From: Azospirillum brasilense
Lineage (GTDB): Bacteria > Pseudomonadota > Alphaproteobacteria > Azospirillales > Azospirillaceae
Direction of reading: 5' to 3'
Assembly: GCF_008365405.1 (NCBI RefSeq)
Contig: NZ_QOKV01000001.1
Location: 691,333 to 755,332 of the forward strand
DNA length: 64,000 bases
Shown here: positions 44,437-54,423 of the stretch, piece by piece
How the letters are laid out: each line of letters opens with the position of its first letter
Numbering within the stretch: position 1 is the stretch's first letter
Position numbers and translations under genes: made by a program
The notes under the pieces: model-generated
Told to the model about the DNA's origin: nothing
Seen by the model: the letters and a program-made list of their open reading frames with translations, nothing else
Databases searched by the model: none

Positions 44437-45489
44437 ATGCCCGACTACGACTACTCCCTGGTTGATGCCGCCATCATCGACACCCAGTCCAACACCCAGC
44501 GCGTCCTGCGCGAGGTTCTGGCGCGGCTGGGGATGAAGCGGGCGGAGGCCTACGGCTCGGTCCGGGACGCGGTGGACATGGCGACGGCGGCCACCCCCGA
44601 CCTGATCCTGCTGGATATCGATGGAGAGGAGGCGGAGGCGCTGCGCCTCATCCGCCGCCTGCGCAACGAGCCGGACACCCGCAACCCTTACGCCTGCATC
44701 GTCGCCACGACGTGGCAGCCGACGCCGCTTCTGGTCATGCGGGTCACCAACGCCGGGGCCGACGATCTGCTGGTGAAGCCGGTCTCGCCCAAGCAGGTGC
44801 AGGAGCGGTTGGCCGCCCTGATCGAGTCGCGCAAGAAATTCGTGGTGACCGCCGACTACACCGGCCCCGACCGGCGCAAGTCGCCGCGCGAGGGCGCCCA
44901 GGTGCCGCTGCTCGACGCGCCGAACACGCTGCGGCTGAAGGCCACCAACCGCTGGGCGCACATCAACGCCCGGCAGCTCATGGCCGAGGCCAACCACTTC
45001 GTCAACGAGCAGAAGCTGCTGCGCATCAGCGTGCAGGTCGCCTTCCTGATCGAGTTCGCCGCCACCGGCTTGGCCGTCCGCCCGCCGGAGCGCATGGCGG
45101 TGGAGCATCTGGCCCGCGTCCCGGCCTTCCTCGACGACCTGTTGCGCCGCCTTGACGACCTGAGCGAGCCGGGGCCGGCGGAGTCCGTCGCCAAGTCCTT
45201 GAAGATGATGGCGGAACGGCTGCGGCTGCAGGCCGAATCAGGTGCCGTCGCGGCGGAGGAGCTGGAGCGCGTCCGCGCGCTCGCCCGCGACCTGATGCAG
45301 GCGGTGGATGCGGCGCGTCCCCTGGAGGCCATGATGGCGGAAGTGTCGGTCGCCGTGACCGGCTACCGTTCCCGGCTGGAGCAGATGGCCCAAGCCAAGG
45401 CGGAGGCGGCCAAGGCGGAGGCCGCGAAGGCCGCCATGGTCGTGCCCGCGGCGAACGGCGATGCCGCGAAAGAGGCGGTTGGGTCGTGA
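44437..45489 (+). CDS. Response-regulator receiver protein with uncharacterised helical C-terminus
   Basis: A 350-residue protein. Residues about 8-130 are a receiver domain with AAIIDTQ, the phospho-acceptor Asp in DLILLDID, the Thr in VATTWQP and Lys in LLVKPVSP, so it should be phosphorylatable. A DRRKSPREG stretch follows. The remainder (about 150-330) is helical, with AHINARQLMAEANHFVNEQK and an Ala/Lys/Glu-rich end suggesting coiled coil; no DNA-binding or enzymatic output was recognised. It lies between glgX and malQ, though its link to glycogen may be positional only. No histidine kinase is in the window. Confidence 0.75.
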   Translation: MPDYDYSLVDAAIIDTQSNTQRVLREVLARLGMKRAEAYGSVRDAVDMATAATPDLILLDIDGEEAEALRLIRRLRNEPDTRNPYACIVATTWQPTPLLVMRVTNAGADDLLVKPVSPKQVQERLAALIESRKKFVVTADYTGPDRRKSPREGAQVPLLDAPNTLRLKATNRWAHINARQLMAEANHFVNEQKLLRISVQVAFLIEFAATGLAVRPPERMAVEHLARVPAFLDDLLRRLDDLSEPGPAESVAKSLKMMAERLRLQAESGAVAAEELERVRALARDLMQAVDAARPLEAMMAEVSVAVTGYRSRLEQMAQAKAEAAKAEAAKAAMVVPAANGDAAKEAVGS

Positions 45490-45714
45490 CCCCGCAAATG
45501 GTGAGCCGCTGAAGGCGAAGGCCGGATCATCCAAGGTTGCGGCGCGTTGTCACCCATGCCCCGTCGCCGCATGCGAAAGCGTTGCGGTAAATATGAAAAT
45601 TCGAATGTTCGGGGCTGGACGGAATCGGCCCGACGCGCAATGCTCGCGCGCAGGCCGTTGCGGCCAGAATGACGCCACCAAGACGCCACGACCGATAACC
45701 GCGGGGAACCCTGA

Positions 45715-47904
45715 ATGAGCGATCTCGACCGGCTTGCCGAACGGCTTGGCATCGAGCCCTTCTACCATGACATCTGGGGCAACCGGCGCGAGACCTCCGA
45801 CGCGACGAAGCGGGCTCTGTCCGCCGCCATGGGCTATCCCGCCGGCAACGGCGAGGAACTGGCGGGGAGCCTGCACGCGGTGGAGGACCGGGCGTGGCGC
45901 CGCATGCTGCCCCCCGTCCTGGTGATCGACGAGGGCGCGCCGCTCGGCCTCGCCCTGGCCGTTCCGGCCGGGCTGGAGGACGCCGAGCTGACCTGGACGC
46001 TGACCGAGGAGGGCGGGCTCGCCCACCGCGCATCGCTGCGCGTCGGCAACCTGCCGCTGGCCGAGCAGCGGGTGCTCGACGGCGTGGCCTATGAGCGGCG
46101 CACGGTGTCCACCCGCCTGCCGCCGACCCTGCCGCTCGGCTATCACCGGCTGACGGTGGTGATCCGTCCTCAAGGCGTGGGAGGGACGCTGGAGGGCGGC
46201 ACGGTGCTGATCGTCGCGCCGCAGCGCTGCCTGACGGTGGAGGACGTGGTTCCCGGCGGGCGGACCTGGGGCATCGGCCTCCAGCTCTATGCGCTGAAGA
46301 GTGGCGACGACTGGGGCATCGGCGACTTCGACGATCTCGGGCGCTTCGCCGAGACGGCGGCGGGGCTCGGAGCCGGGCTGGTCGGGCTGAATCCGCTGCA
46401 CGCGCTGTTCCCGGCCGACCCCAACCACATCGGCCCTTATTCGCCGAGCAGCCGGACCTTCCTCAACATCCTCTACATCGACGTGGAGCGGGTGCCGGAA
46501 CTGGCGGCCACCCCGCAGGCGCAGGCCCTTATCGCGTCGGAGGAGTTCCGGCAGCGGCTGGCCGCCGCGCGGGCGACGGAGCTGGTGGACTATCCCGCCG
46601 TCTCCGCCCTCAAGATGCCGGTTCTGGAGGCGCTGCACGCCACCTTCCGGGCGCTCGGCGCGAGCGACGCGCGGCGCGAGGCGTTCGAGACGTTCCGGCG
46701 GGAGATGGGCGAGCCGCTGCGCCGCCACGCCGTGTTCGAGGCGCTGCACGAGCATTTCTACCGCCGCGACCCGTCCCAATGGATGTGGCGGAGCTGGCCG
46801 GCGGCCTTTCAGCACCCGGACAGCCCTGAGGTCCAGGCCTTCGCCGCCGAGCAGGCCGACCGGGTGGGCTTCTTCGAATATCTGCAATGGGAGGCCGACC
46901 GCCAACTCGGCACGGCGGCGGAGCGCGGGCGGCGGGCCGGGCTGCCCCTCGGCTTCTACCGCGACCTCGCTGTGGCGGCGCATCCCGGCGGGGCGGCGGC
47001 CTGGGGCGAATCGGGCATCCTGGTGCAGGGCGCCAACGTCGGCGCGCCGCCGGACCAGTTCAACATGAAGGGGCAGAACTGGGGCCTCGCCCCGCTGTCG
47101 CCGGTGGGCCTGCGCGAATCGGCCTATGGCAGCTTCATCGCCATGCTGCGCGCCAACATGCGACACGCCGGGGCGCTGCGCATCGACCATGTGATGGCCC
47201 TTCAGCACCTGTTCTGGATCCCGGCGGACGGCAGCGACGGCGCCTACGTCGAGTACCCGTTCGAGGATCTGCTGCGGATCATCGCGCTGGAAAGCCGGCG
47301 CAACCGCTGCATCGTCATCGGCGAGGATCTCGGCACCGTGCCGGAGGGCTTCCGCCCGGCTCTGGAGCGGGCGGGCATCCTCAGCTACCGCGTGCTGTAT
47401 TTCGAGCGCAGCGCCGACGGCGGGTTCAAGGCGCCGGAGGAGTATCCCGCCGGGGCCATGGTCACGGTGACCACCCACGACCTCGCCACCTTCAAGGGTT
47501 TCTGGACCAACCGGGACCTCGACTGGCGCGCCCGGCTCGACCTCTATCCCGACGAGGCGGCGCGGAACAAGGATGCCTGGGACCGCGGCGTGGACCGTTG
47601 GTGGATGCTGCAAGCGCTGGAACGGGAGGGGTTGCGCCCGGTCCGCTACCCGAACAACGAGGGTTCGCAACCCTTCTCGCGCGAGCTGATGGAAGCGGTG
47701 CACCGCTACCTGTCCCGCTCGCCGGGCCGCATCGCCATGGTGCAGATCGAGGATGCGCTGGGCGAGGTGGAGCAGCCGAACCTGCCGGGCACCGTGGACC
47801 AGCATCCGAACTGGCGCCGCCGCCTGGGCCTGCCAGTGGAAGCGATGACCGAGGATGAAGGGGTGCGCCGGCTGGCCGAGGCGGTCCGCAGCGAACGGCC
47901 TTGA
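45715..47904 (+). CDS. malQ: 4-alpha-glucanotransferase
   Basis: A 729-residue GH77 amylomaltase that disproportionates maltodextrins. Signatures: YSPSSRTFLNILYIDVERVPE, LRIDHVMALQHLFWIPAD (nucleophile Asp), IVIGEDLGTVPEGF (acid Glu) and VTTHDLATFKGFW. The long N-terminal extension (1-~180) is typical of the proteobacterial long form. The 225 bases before it are moderately AT-rich around 45590 (GTAAATATGAAAATTCGAAT) and may hold its own promoter. Confidence 0.95.
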   Translation: MSDLDRLAERLGIEPFYHDIWGNRRETSDATKRALSAAMGYPAGNGEELAGSLHAVEDRAWRRMLPPVLVIDEGAPLGLALAVPAGLEDAELTWTLTEEGGLAHRASLRVGNLPLAEQRVLDGVAYERRTVSTRLPPTLPLGYHRLTVVIRPQGVGGTLEGGTVLIVAPQRCLTVEDVVPGGRTWGIGLQLYALKSGDDWGIGDFDDLGRFAETAAGLGAGLVGLNPLHALFPADPNHIGPYSPSSRTFLNILYIDVERVPELAATPQAQALIASEEFRQRLAAARATELVDYPAVSALKMPVLEALHATFRALGASDARREAFETFRREMGEPLRRHAVFEALHEHFYRRDPSQWMWRSWPAAFQHPDSPEVQAFAAEQADRVGFFEYLQWEADRQLGTAAERGRRAGLPLGFYRDLAVAAHPGGAAAWGESGILVQGANVGAPPDQFNMKGQNWGLAPLSPVGLRESAYGSFIAMLRANMRHAGALRIDHVMALQHLFWIPADGSDGAYVEYPFEDLLRIIALESRRNRCIVIGEDLGTVPEGFRPALERAGILSYRVLYFERSADGGFKAPEEYPAGAMVTVTTHDLATFKGFWTNRDLDWRARLDLYPDEAARNKDAWDRGVDRWWMLQALEREGLRPVRYPNNEGSQPFSRELMEAVHRYLSRSPGRIAMVQIEDALGEVEQPNLPGTVDQHPNWRRRLGLPVEAMTEDEGVRRLAEAVRSERP

Positions 47905-48027
47905 AGCCAGCCGAACCGGAAGCCGATTGCCATCCTGCGGTATTGGCTTACACTTCCCGTCAGTCGTCGGGCAAAAGAACAGCGCGCCGCGCGCAACATC
48001 GTGCGGCCAATCAAGACGGAGGGGTAG

Positions 48028-48513
48028 ATGAAAGGTGATCCGAAGGTTATCCGGCACCTCAACACGATTCTGACGAACGAGCTGACCGCCATCAACCAGT
48101 ATTTCCTGCACGCCCGCATGTTGAAGAACTGGGGACTGCACCGGCTGGCGCACAAGGTCTACGAGGAATCCATCGGCGAGATGAAGCACGCCGACAAGCT
48201 GATCGAGCGCATCCTGTTCCTGGAAGGGCTTCCCAACCTCCAGGACCTGCACAAGCTGAAGATCGGCGAGGATCTGCCGGAGATGTTCACCGCCGACCTT
48301 GGCATCGAGAGCCACAACCGGGGCAACCTGCTGGAAGCCATCGCCGACTGCGACGCGGTGCGCGACTATCAGAGCCGCGAAATTTTCCGGGAGATCCTGG
48401 AGGACACCGAAGAGCACATCGACTGGCTGGAAACCCAGCTCGACCTGATCCAGCGCGTGGGCCTGACCGCCTACCAGCAGGAGCAGATCTACGGCGAGGA
48501 TTCCTCGTCCTGA
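48028..48513 (+). CDS. bfr: Bacterioferritin
   Basis: A 161-residue four-helix-bundle haem ferritin of usual length. The ferroxidase ligands Glu18, Tyr25-adjacent residues, Glu51 and His54 and the haem ligand Met52 (GEMKHAD) are all present, as is [14 protein letters not shown] near the C-terminus. It stores iron as a 24-mer and detoxifies Fe(II) and peroxide. GGAGGGGTAG lies just before the ATG. No Bfd ferredoxin gene or Irr/Fur box was seen in the 123 upstream bases. Confidence 0.96.
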   Translation: MKGDPKVIRHLNTILTNELTAINQYFLHARMLKNWGLHRLAHKVYEESIGEMKHADKLIERILFLEGLPNLQDLHKLKIGEDLPEMFTADLGIESHNRGNLLEAIADCDAVRDYQSREIFREILEDTEEHIDWLETQLDLIQRVGLTAYQQEQIYGEDSSS

Positions 48514-48538
48514 TAAGCGATGCGGAGCGGTTCGCCGC

Positions 48539-49003
48539 CTAGACGGACATTCCCGCCGACGTCCCGGCCGCATAGGCCGCGGCGTCGGCCTTGCGGTAAG
48601 CGGTGATGGCGGCGGACCAGGGCTCGATGTGCAGGCCGCTGCCCATCGCGTCCTGATGGATGCTCTGCGCGATGAAGCCGGCGTTGGGGGTGGCGCTCAG
48701 GCGCGGCGACGCGCCGGTCACTGGTCCGTCGTCACCTTCAGCATCGTCCAGCGCGAATTTGGACGAGGAGCCGGCGCGGCGGGCGCGGTTGCTTTCCGCT
48801 TCCCCCAATTCCGTCCGGTTTCCGCCTTTCAGCGCATCGTCGGCGGCCGAGACATCGTCGGACCGTCGGCGTTCCGCTTCCCCCGGCACGCGCCGGATCG
48901 GCTGCACCGCGATGGCTTCGCTGGCCAGCATCTGCCGAAGCCGGCCCATCCCGGACAGGGACTGCGCGTTCGACGGCGATGATAGGGACGGAATGCTGGA
49001 CAC
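48539..49003 (-). CDS. Hypothetical protein
   Basis: A 154-residue protein of low complexity in its middle part (about 40-95, rich in Ser, Asp, Arg, Glu), with a more ordered C-terminal segment SIHQDAMGSGLHIEPWSAAITAYRKAD. No signal peptide or membrane segment. Family not recognised. It is convergent with bfr and reads away from the neighbouring TadG-like gene region in the same strand direction. Confidence 0.55.
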   Translation of the reverse strand: MSSIPSLSSPSNAQSLSGMGRLRQMLASEAIAVQPIRRVPGEAERRRSDDVSAADDALKGGNRTELGEAESNRARRAGSSSKFALDDAEGDDGPVTGASPRLSATPNAGFIAQSIHQDAMGSGLHIEPWSAAITAYRKADAAAYAAGTSAGMSV

Positions 49004-49144
49004 GGGAGCGCGGCGGGTTGTGGGTGAGCCTAGTCCCGCATGGTATCAGCGCAAAGCTTCCCGATGCCTTAAAAAATTTGGGCAGGGGCGCGGCGCCGTG
49101 GTGGTTGTCCATCCGACGGCGCCGACGGTTGCGGTTCGGAGGGC

Positions 49145-49591
49145 TTAAGACCCTTTGCGGCCACGGACGTTGCGGCGGACGACGGATTGCGCCTCCACGA
49201 CGAGATCGCTGCCGCCCAGAATGCGGGTGAACAGCGCCTTCACCGTCGCCCGGCCATGCACCGTCAGAACGCCGCTGTTCGTATCGTCCTCGATTCTCAG
49301 CACCGCGGCGTGGGTGCCGAGAAAGCTCTTGGAAAAGGCATTGTCGAAGAAGGTGCGGATGTGGCCGTCACGCTGGTCGTCGAACATGACCCGCCCGCCG
49401 GCCAGCGCCGCCGCGTCCACCGCCTGCGCCAAGCGGGCCTGGACCGCGTAGCCGCGCACCGTTTCCAGGGTGTAGCCGGCGCCCACCGCCAGGGGGAGGC
49501 CGAGCGCGACGATCAACGCCAGCGCAAGCCTGCGCCCGGACCGCCGCTCCTGCCGATGCTGGAGCGCGTAAGGGTGGTAGACCATCACCAT
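49145..49591 (-). CDS. TadG/TadE-like membrane protein
   Basis: About 148 residues. One transmembrane segment (about 18-40, LALALIVALGLPLAVGAGY) is followed by VQARLAQAVDAAALAGGRV, the signature of the Flp/Tad pilus-assembly TadG-like N-terminus. The rest is a short beta-rich extracytoplasmic domain (GVLTVHGRATVKALF). It is an isolated gene with no Tad secretion machinery nearby, and it lacks the von Willebrand domain of full TadG. Two closely spaced Met codons (49591 and 49585) are both possible starts; neither has a strong ribosome site. Confidence 0.65.
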   Translation of the reverse strand: MVMVYHPYALQHRQERRSGRRLALALIVALGLPLAVGAGYTLETVRGYAVQARLAQAVDAAALAGGRVMFDDQRDGHIRTFFDNAFSKSFLGTHAAVLRIEDDTNSGVLTVHGRATVKALFTRILGGSDLVVEAQSVVRRNVRGRKGS

Positions 49592-49603
49592 TGCCGGACC
49601 CAA

Positions 49604-49988
49604 AAATGTGAAGGAGAACGCAAGATCAAATCTGCCAAAACCGCCTTAATGAGCGATTAACAGCGGTCGAATAAGTCTTTGAATCTTTAAAAGCTGGATA
49701 ACGAGGGCGTGTGTTTGTTCGCGCTTATTCTCATAATTATTATGAGTTGCATGAAGCTTTCGAGCGATACGAAGGGAGATTGGTTTGAATTTCGTACTAA
49801 ATCGTTTTGATTGGCCCATGGGGCGAGGCCGCCAGGGAAGATAAGGATTCCGTGCCGCATCGGAAGGGGAAAAAAGAAGGATCGGCCGTGCGGGTGGGCG
49901 ATGCACCGAAGGGGAGTGGGAATAAAGCCTTGCGTCCGGGCGTCCAGGAGGAACCATCGTCCAAACAACAAGACAGGGGAGGGCATCC
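49604..49988. other. AT-rich divergent intergenic region
   Basis: 385 bases between the TadG-like gene and the lectin-like gene, markedly AT-rich from about 49610 to 49810. It contains the perfect 17-base palindrome CTCATAATTATTATGAG at 49730-49746. No gene or RNA was recognised. Confidence 0.65.
49730..49746. promoter_or_regulatory. Perfect 17-base palindrome, candidate operator
   Basis: CTCATAAT-T-ATTATGAG has two perfect 8-base arms around one central base. It lies between divergent genes for a TadG-like membrane protein and a secreted lectin-like protein, as expected for a dimeric repressor or activator site. The binding protein is unknown. Confidence 0.5.
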
Positions 49989-50687
49989 ATGGACCGCAAG
50001 ATCTCCGGGGCTGGCATTGGGGCTGCGCTCGCGATCGGAATTCTGCTGTCGGCGGCGCCGGCACCGGCGCAGACGTCCGACCGTTCAGCGGGCGGCGGTT
50101 CCGCAAGCATGAGCTTCTTCATCACCAGCGTCGGATCGGGGAAGGGCGCCGATCTGGGTGGGCTGGAGGGGGCGGACCGCCATTGCCGGCAACTGGCGCA
50201 GGCCGTCGGGGCGGGGAACCGCGACTGGAAGGCCTACCTGTCCACCCAGGCGGCGGATGGCCGGCCGGCGGTGAACGCCCGCGACCGCATCGGCGCCGGC
50301 CCCTGGCAGAACGTGAAAGGGCAGGTGATCGCCCGCAGCGTGGAGGATCTTCACGCCAACAATGGCCTGACCAAGCAGACCGGCCTCACCGAAACCGGCG
50401 AGATGGTCAATGGCCGCGGCGACACCCCCAACACCCACGACATCCTGACCGGCAGCCAGCCGGACGGCACCGCCTTCGGCGGCGCGGAGGACCGGACCTG
50501 CGGCAACTGGACCCGCAGCGGGACGGAGGGCGCCGCCATGGTCGGCCATCATGACCGCATCGGTCTCGGCGACGACCCGCCGGCCAAGTCCTGGAACAGC
50601 TCGCATCTGACGCGGGGCGGCTGCAGCCAGGACGCCTTGAAGGGCACGGGCGGCGCGGGGCTGCTCTATTGCTTCGCGGCCGATTAG
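49989..50687 (+). CDS. Secreted lectin-fold-like protein
   Basis: A 232-residue exported protein with a signal peptide (about 1-28, ending APAPAQ). The mature domain has ADRHCRQLAQAVGAGNRDWKAY, ARDRIGAGPWQNVKG, NGRGDTPNTHDILTG, DRTCGNWTRSG, VGHHDRIGL and a C-terminal LLYCFAAD, with four well-spaced cysteines. This resembles the small bacterial secreted proteins annotated as lectin or collagen-NC10/C-type-lectin-like. The ligand is unknown. An AT-rich, palindrome-bearing region precedes it. Confidence 0.68.
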   Translation: MDRKISGAGIGAALAIGILLSAAPAPAQTSDRSAGGGSASMSFFITSVGSGKGADLGGLEGADRHCRQLAQAVGAGNRDWKAYLSTQAADGRPAVNARDRIGAGPWQNVKGQVIARSVEDLHANNGLTKQTGLTETGEMVNGRGDTPNTHDILTGSQPDGTAFGGAEDRTCGNWTRSGTEGAAMVGHHDRIGLGDDPPAKSWNSSHLTRGGCSQDALKGTGGAGLLYCFAAD

Positions 50688-50785
50688 CAGGGCAGGAGCG
50701 GGAGGGCTGATCCGCCCGCTCCCTTTCCGCCGGCATCCGGGAGCGCTACAGTCCCGACTTCCTGACGGTGTGTGGAGGCGGCCCG

Positions 50786-52099
50786 ATGCGGGGCGGGGCG
50801 TGGCGTTCGGCGGTGCTGGGCTTTGTGGTGGCGGGCATGGCGCTCGCCTTCCTGGGGGTGGAGATCGGGCGGCTGGCCGTCGCCGACCCGGAGCGTTCCC
50901 TGCTGGACATGGGGGCGGTCGGACTCGGCGTGCTGGCGCTGTGGATCGCCTTCGCCCGGTTGAACCGCCATTTCCGCGATCTGGGCCGGCTGCGTGAGAC
51001 CCTGTCGGCGTGGCGCGGGCGCAGCGCCGTCTCCCTCGCCGCCGATGCGAAGGAGGACGAGGCCGGCGACCTCGCGCGCGCGGCGGCGGAGGCGTTGCGC
51101 CACGGCCGCCATGGGGAGCATCGCCCGGGCGAGCGGTTGGCCGGGGTGATCGCCGCGCTGGAGGAGCCGGTGGTGGTGCTCGACGACTTCGGTCGGATCG
51201 ATACGCTGAACCCCGCGGCCTCGGCTCATCTGGGGCTGGTGGCGGGGGCCGACATCTATGACCACCTGTCGCGCCCCGAACTGTTCCGCGCCATCGAGCG
51301 GGCGCGTGAGGATGGCCAGATGGTCTCCGCCCTGCTGCGCCGCGCCCAAGGGGGGGAGGTGCCGGTCCGCGTCAAGGATTTGGGGCTTCAGTCGGGGATC
51401 GCCCTGGTGTTCCCAGCGAAGGCGGGGGAGGCGCCGCCGCTGCTGTCCGGCGAGCGGCGGCTGCTGCGCCCCAGCGCCCGTCCCGTCCATCTCGGCGACG
51501 AGGACCCGCTGCTGGCCCTGCCGATGGTCAGCCTGTGGGTCGCCACCGCCACCGGGCGTCCGGAGGAGGGGCCGGTCGTCGCGGTGGGCACGGTGCGGAT
51601 GGTCGGGCCGCGTGTCTTCCGCAGCCTGTCGCTGGACCTGTTCATCGATCCCGGCGCGCCGATCCCGGCGGAGGGCTCCGCCTCCCACGGCGTGACCGCG
51701 GCGATGGTGGAGGGCGCGCGCCCCTTCGCCGCGGCCTGGCCGGTGATCGCCGACGCCCTGCGCGGCTGCGCGGTGGTCGGCTGGGGGGTGGATACGGCGC
51801 TCGGCACGCTGGCCCGCGCCTGCCGCGACGCCGGCCTGCCGGAGCCGGGGGCGCCACCGGCGCTCGACCTCGCGCGGCTGTCCGCGGCCCTCGACCCGGC
51901 GCTGGAGGGGGCGTCGCTGGAGCAGCTGTCCGCGGCCTTCGGCATCGCCACCGACCGCCGCATGGGGCCCTTCGCGCCCGCCCTGGTCGAGGCGGAACTG
52001 GCTGCGGCGCTGATGACGCGGCTGGACCAGCGGGGCATCGCCACACACGGGCAGGCGCGGGCCTTCGCCGCCGGTCAGGCCGGCGCGCTTCCGGAGTGA
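50786..52099 (+). CDS. Membrane PAS protein with degenerate DnaQ-like exonuclease domain
   Basis: A 437-residue protein. Two TM helices lie at about 5-28 and 38-56. A PAS-like segment follows at about 120-200 (LEEPVVVLDDFGRIDTLNPAASAH). Residues about 245-425 align with DnaQ/epsilon 3'-5' exonucleases in pattern (VAVGTVRM, SASHGVTAAMVEGARPF, VVGWGVDTAL, LEQLSAAFGI). However, motif I reads WVATATG where DxETTG is expected, and the HNaxFD and HxAxxD motifs are also lost, so catalysis is unlikely. The start at 50786 has GGAGG seven bases upstream. It may be a sensor whose exonuclease fold now binds rather than cuts nucleic acid. Confidence 0.7.
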   Translation: MRGGAWRSAVLGFVVAGMALAFLGVEIGRLAVADPERSLLDMGAVGLGVLALWIAFARLNRHFRDLGRLRETLSAWRGRSAVSLAADAKEDEAGDLARAAAEALRHGRHGEHRPGERLAGVIAALEEPVVVLDDFGRIDTLNPAASAHLGLVAGADIYDHLSRPELFRAIERAREDGQMVSALLRRAQGGEVPVRVKDLGLQSGIALVFPAKAGEAPPLLSGERRLLRPSARPVHLGDEDPLLALPMVSLWVATATGRPEEGPVVAVGTVRMVGPRVFRSLSLDLFIDPGAPIPAEGSASHGVTAAMVEGARPFAAAWPVIADALRGCAVVGWGVDTALGTLARACRDAGLPEPGAPPALDLARLSAALDPALEGASLEQLSAAFGIATDRRMGPFAPALVEAELAAALMTRLDQRGIATHGQARAFAAGQAGALPE

Positions 52100-52103
52100 T
52101 GCC

Positions 52104-52571
52104 TTACCGCCATTTCGGCCGCCGCCCGGCCTTCAGCGCCTGCACCGCCTGGTCGAGCGTCTGCAGGAACTTCGACTTGTCCTGCTGGCTCATCGGCTTG
52201 TTGCCGCCGCTGACCACGCCCATGTCGCGCAGGTCCTGCATCAGCGCGCGGGTGGCGATGGCCGAGCCGATGCTGTCCTCCGTGAAGGGGCGGCCGGTCG
52301 GGCCGATCACCACGGCGCGGTTCTTGACGCAGCGGTCGGCCAGCTGGATGTCGGCGGTGACCACGATGTCGGCCTCGGTCGCGTGCTCCGCGATCCAGTT
52401 GTCGGCGGCGTCGAACTCCGACCCGACGACGACCAGTTCCGACAGGCATTCGTTGGGCAGGCGGAGCGGGCCGTTGCTGACGATCCAAACCTTGATTCCG
52501 CTGCGCCCGGCCACCCGGTAAATTTCGGCCTTTACCGGGCAGGCATCGGCATCCACATAAATCTCGACCAC
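52104..52571 (-). CDS. DUF188 (YaiI/YqxD) family protein
   Basis: A 155-residue PIN-like protein: EIYVDADACPVKAEIYRVA at the N-terminus, DNWIAEHATEADIVVTADIQLADRC in the middle and the C-terminal GGNKPMSQQDKSKF. This is the UPF0178/DUF188 family of putative nucleases with no established substrate. It is convergent with the PAS/DnaQ-like gene (5 bases apart) and divergent from ettA. Confidence 0.9.
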   Translation of the reverse strand: MVEIYVDADACPVKAEIYRVAGRSGIKVWIVSNGPLRLPNECLSELVVVGSEFDAADNWIAEHATEADIVVTADIQLADRCVKNRAVVIGPTGRPFTEDSIGSAIATRALMQDLRDMGVVSGGNKPMSQQDKSKFLQTLDQAVQALKAGRRPKWR

Positions 52572-52695
52572 CCGGCCTCCCTCCTTCGCCGTTTCATGCC
52601 GCGTCCTTATGCGCTAAAACCCTGGGCGAGCGAAGTGGCGCCGCCGGTGGCGTCCTGAAATTTTTCCTTTTTGTGCAGAAGGGGCGGAGCGGCGC

Positions 52696-54372
<1,677 letters not shown>

Positions 54373-54386
54373 GCGGCTCCTGCGAA

Positions 54387-54413
54387 CTCCCTCTCCCGCC
54401 TCGGGAGAGGGAG
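54387..54413 (+). terminator. Intrinsic terminator-like hairpin after ettA
   Basis: A perfect 12-bp stem, CTCCCTCTCCCG and CGGGAGAGGGAG, with a 3-base loop. Only a short TCTTCC follows, so it is strong as a hairpin but weak in T content. It separates the convergent ettA and pentapeptide/PilZ genes. Confidence 0.7.
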
Positions 54414-54423
54414 CGTCTTCCGG

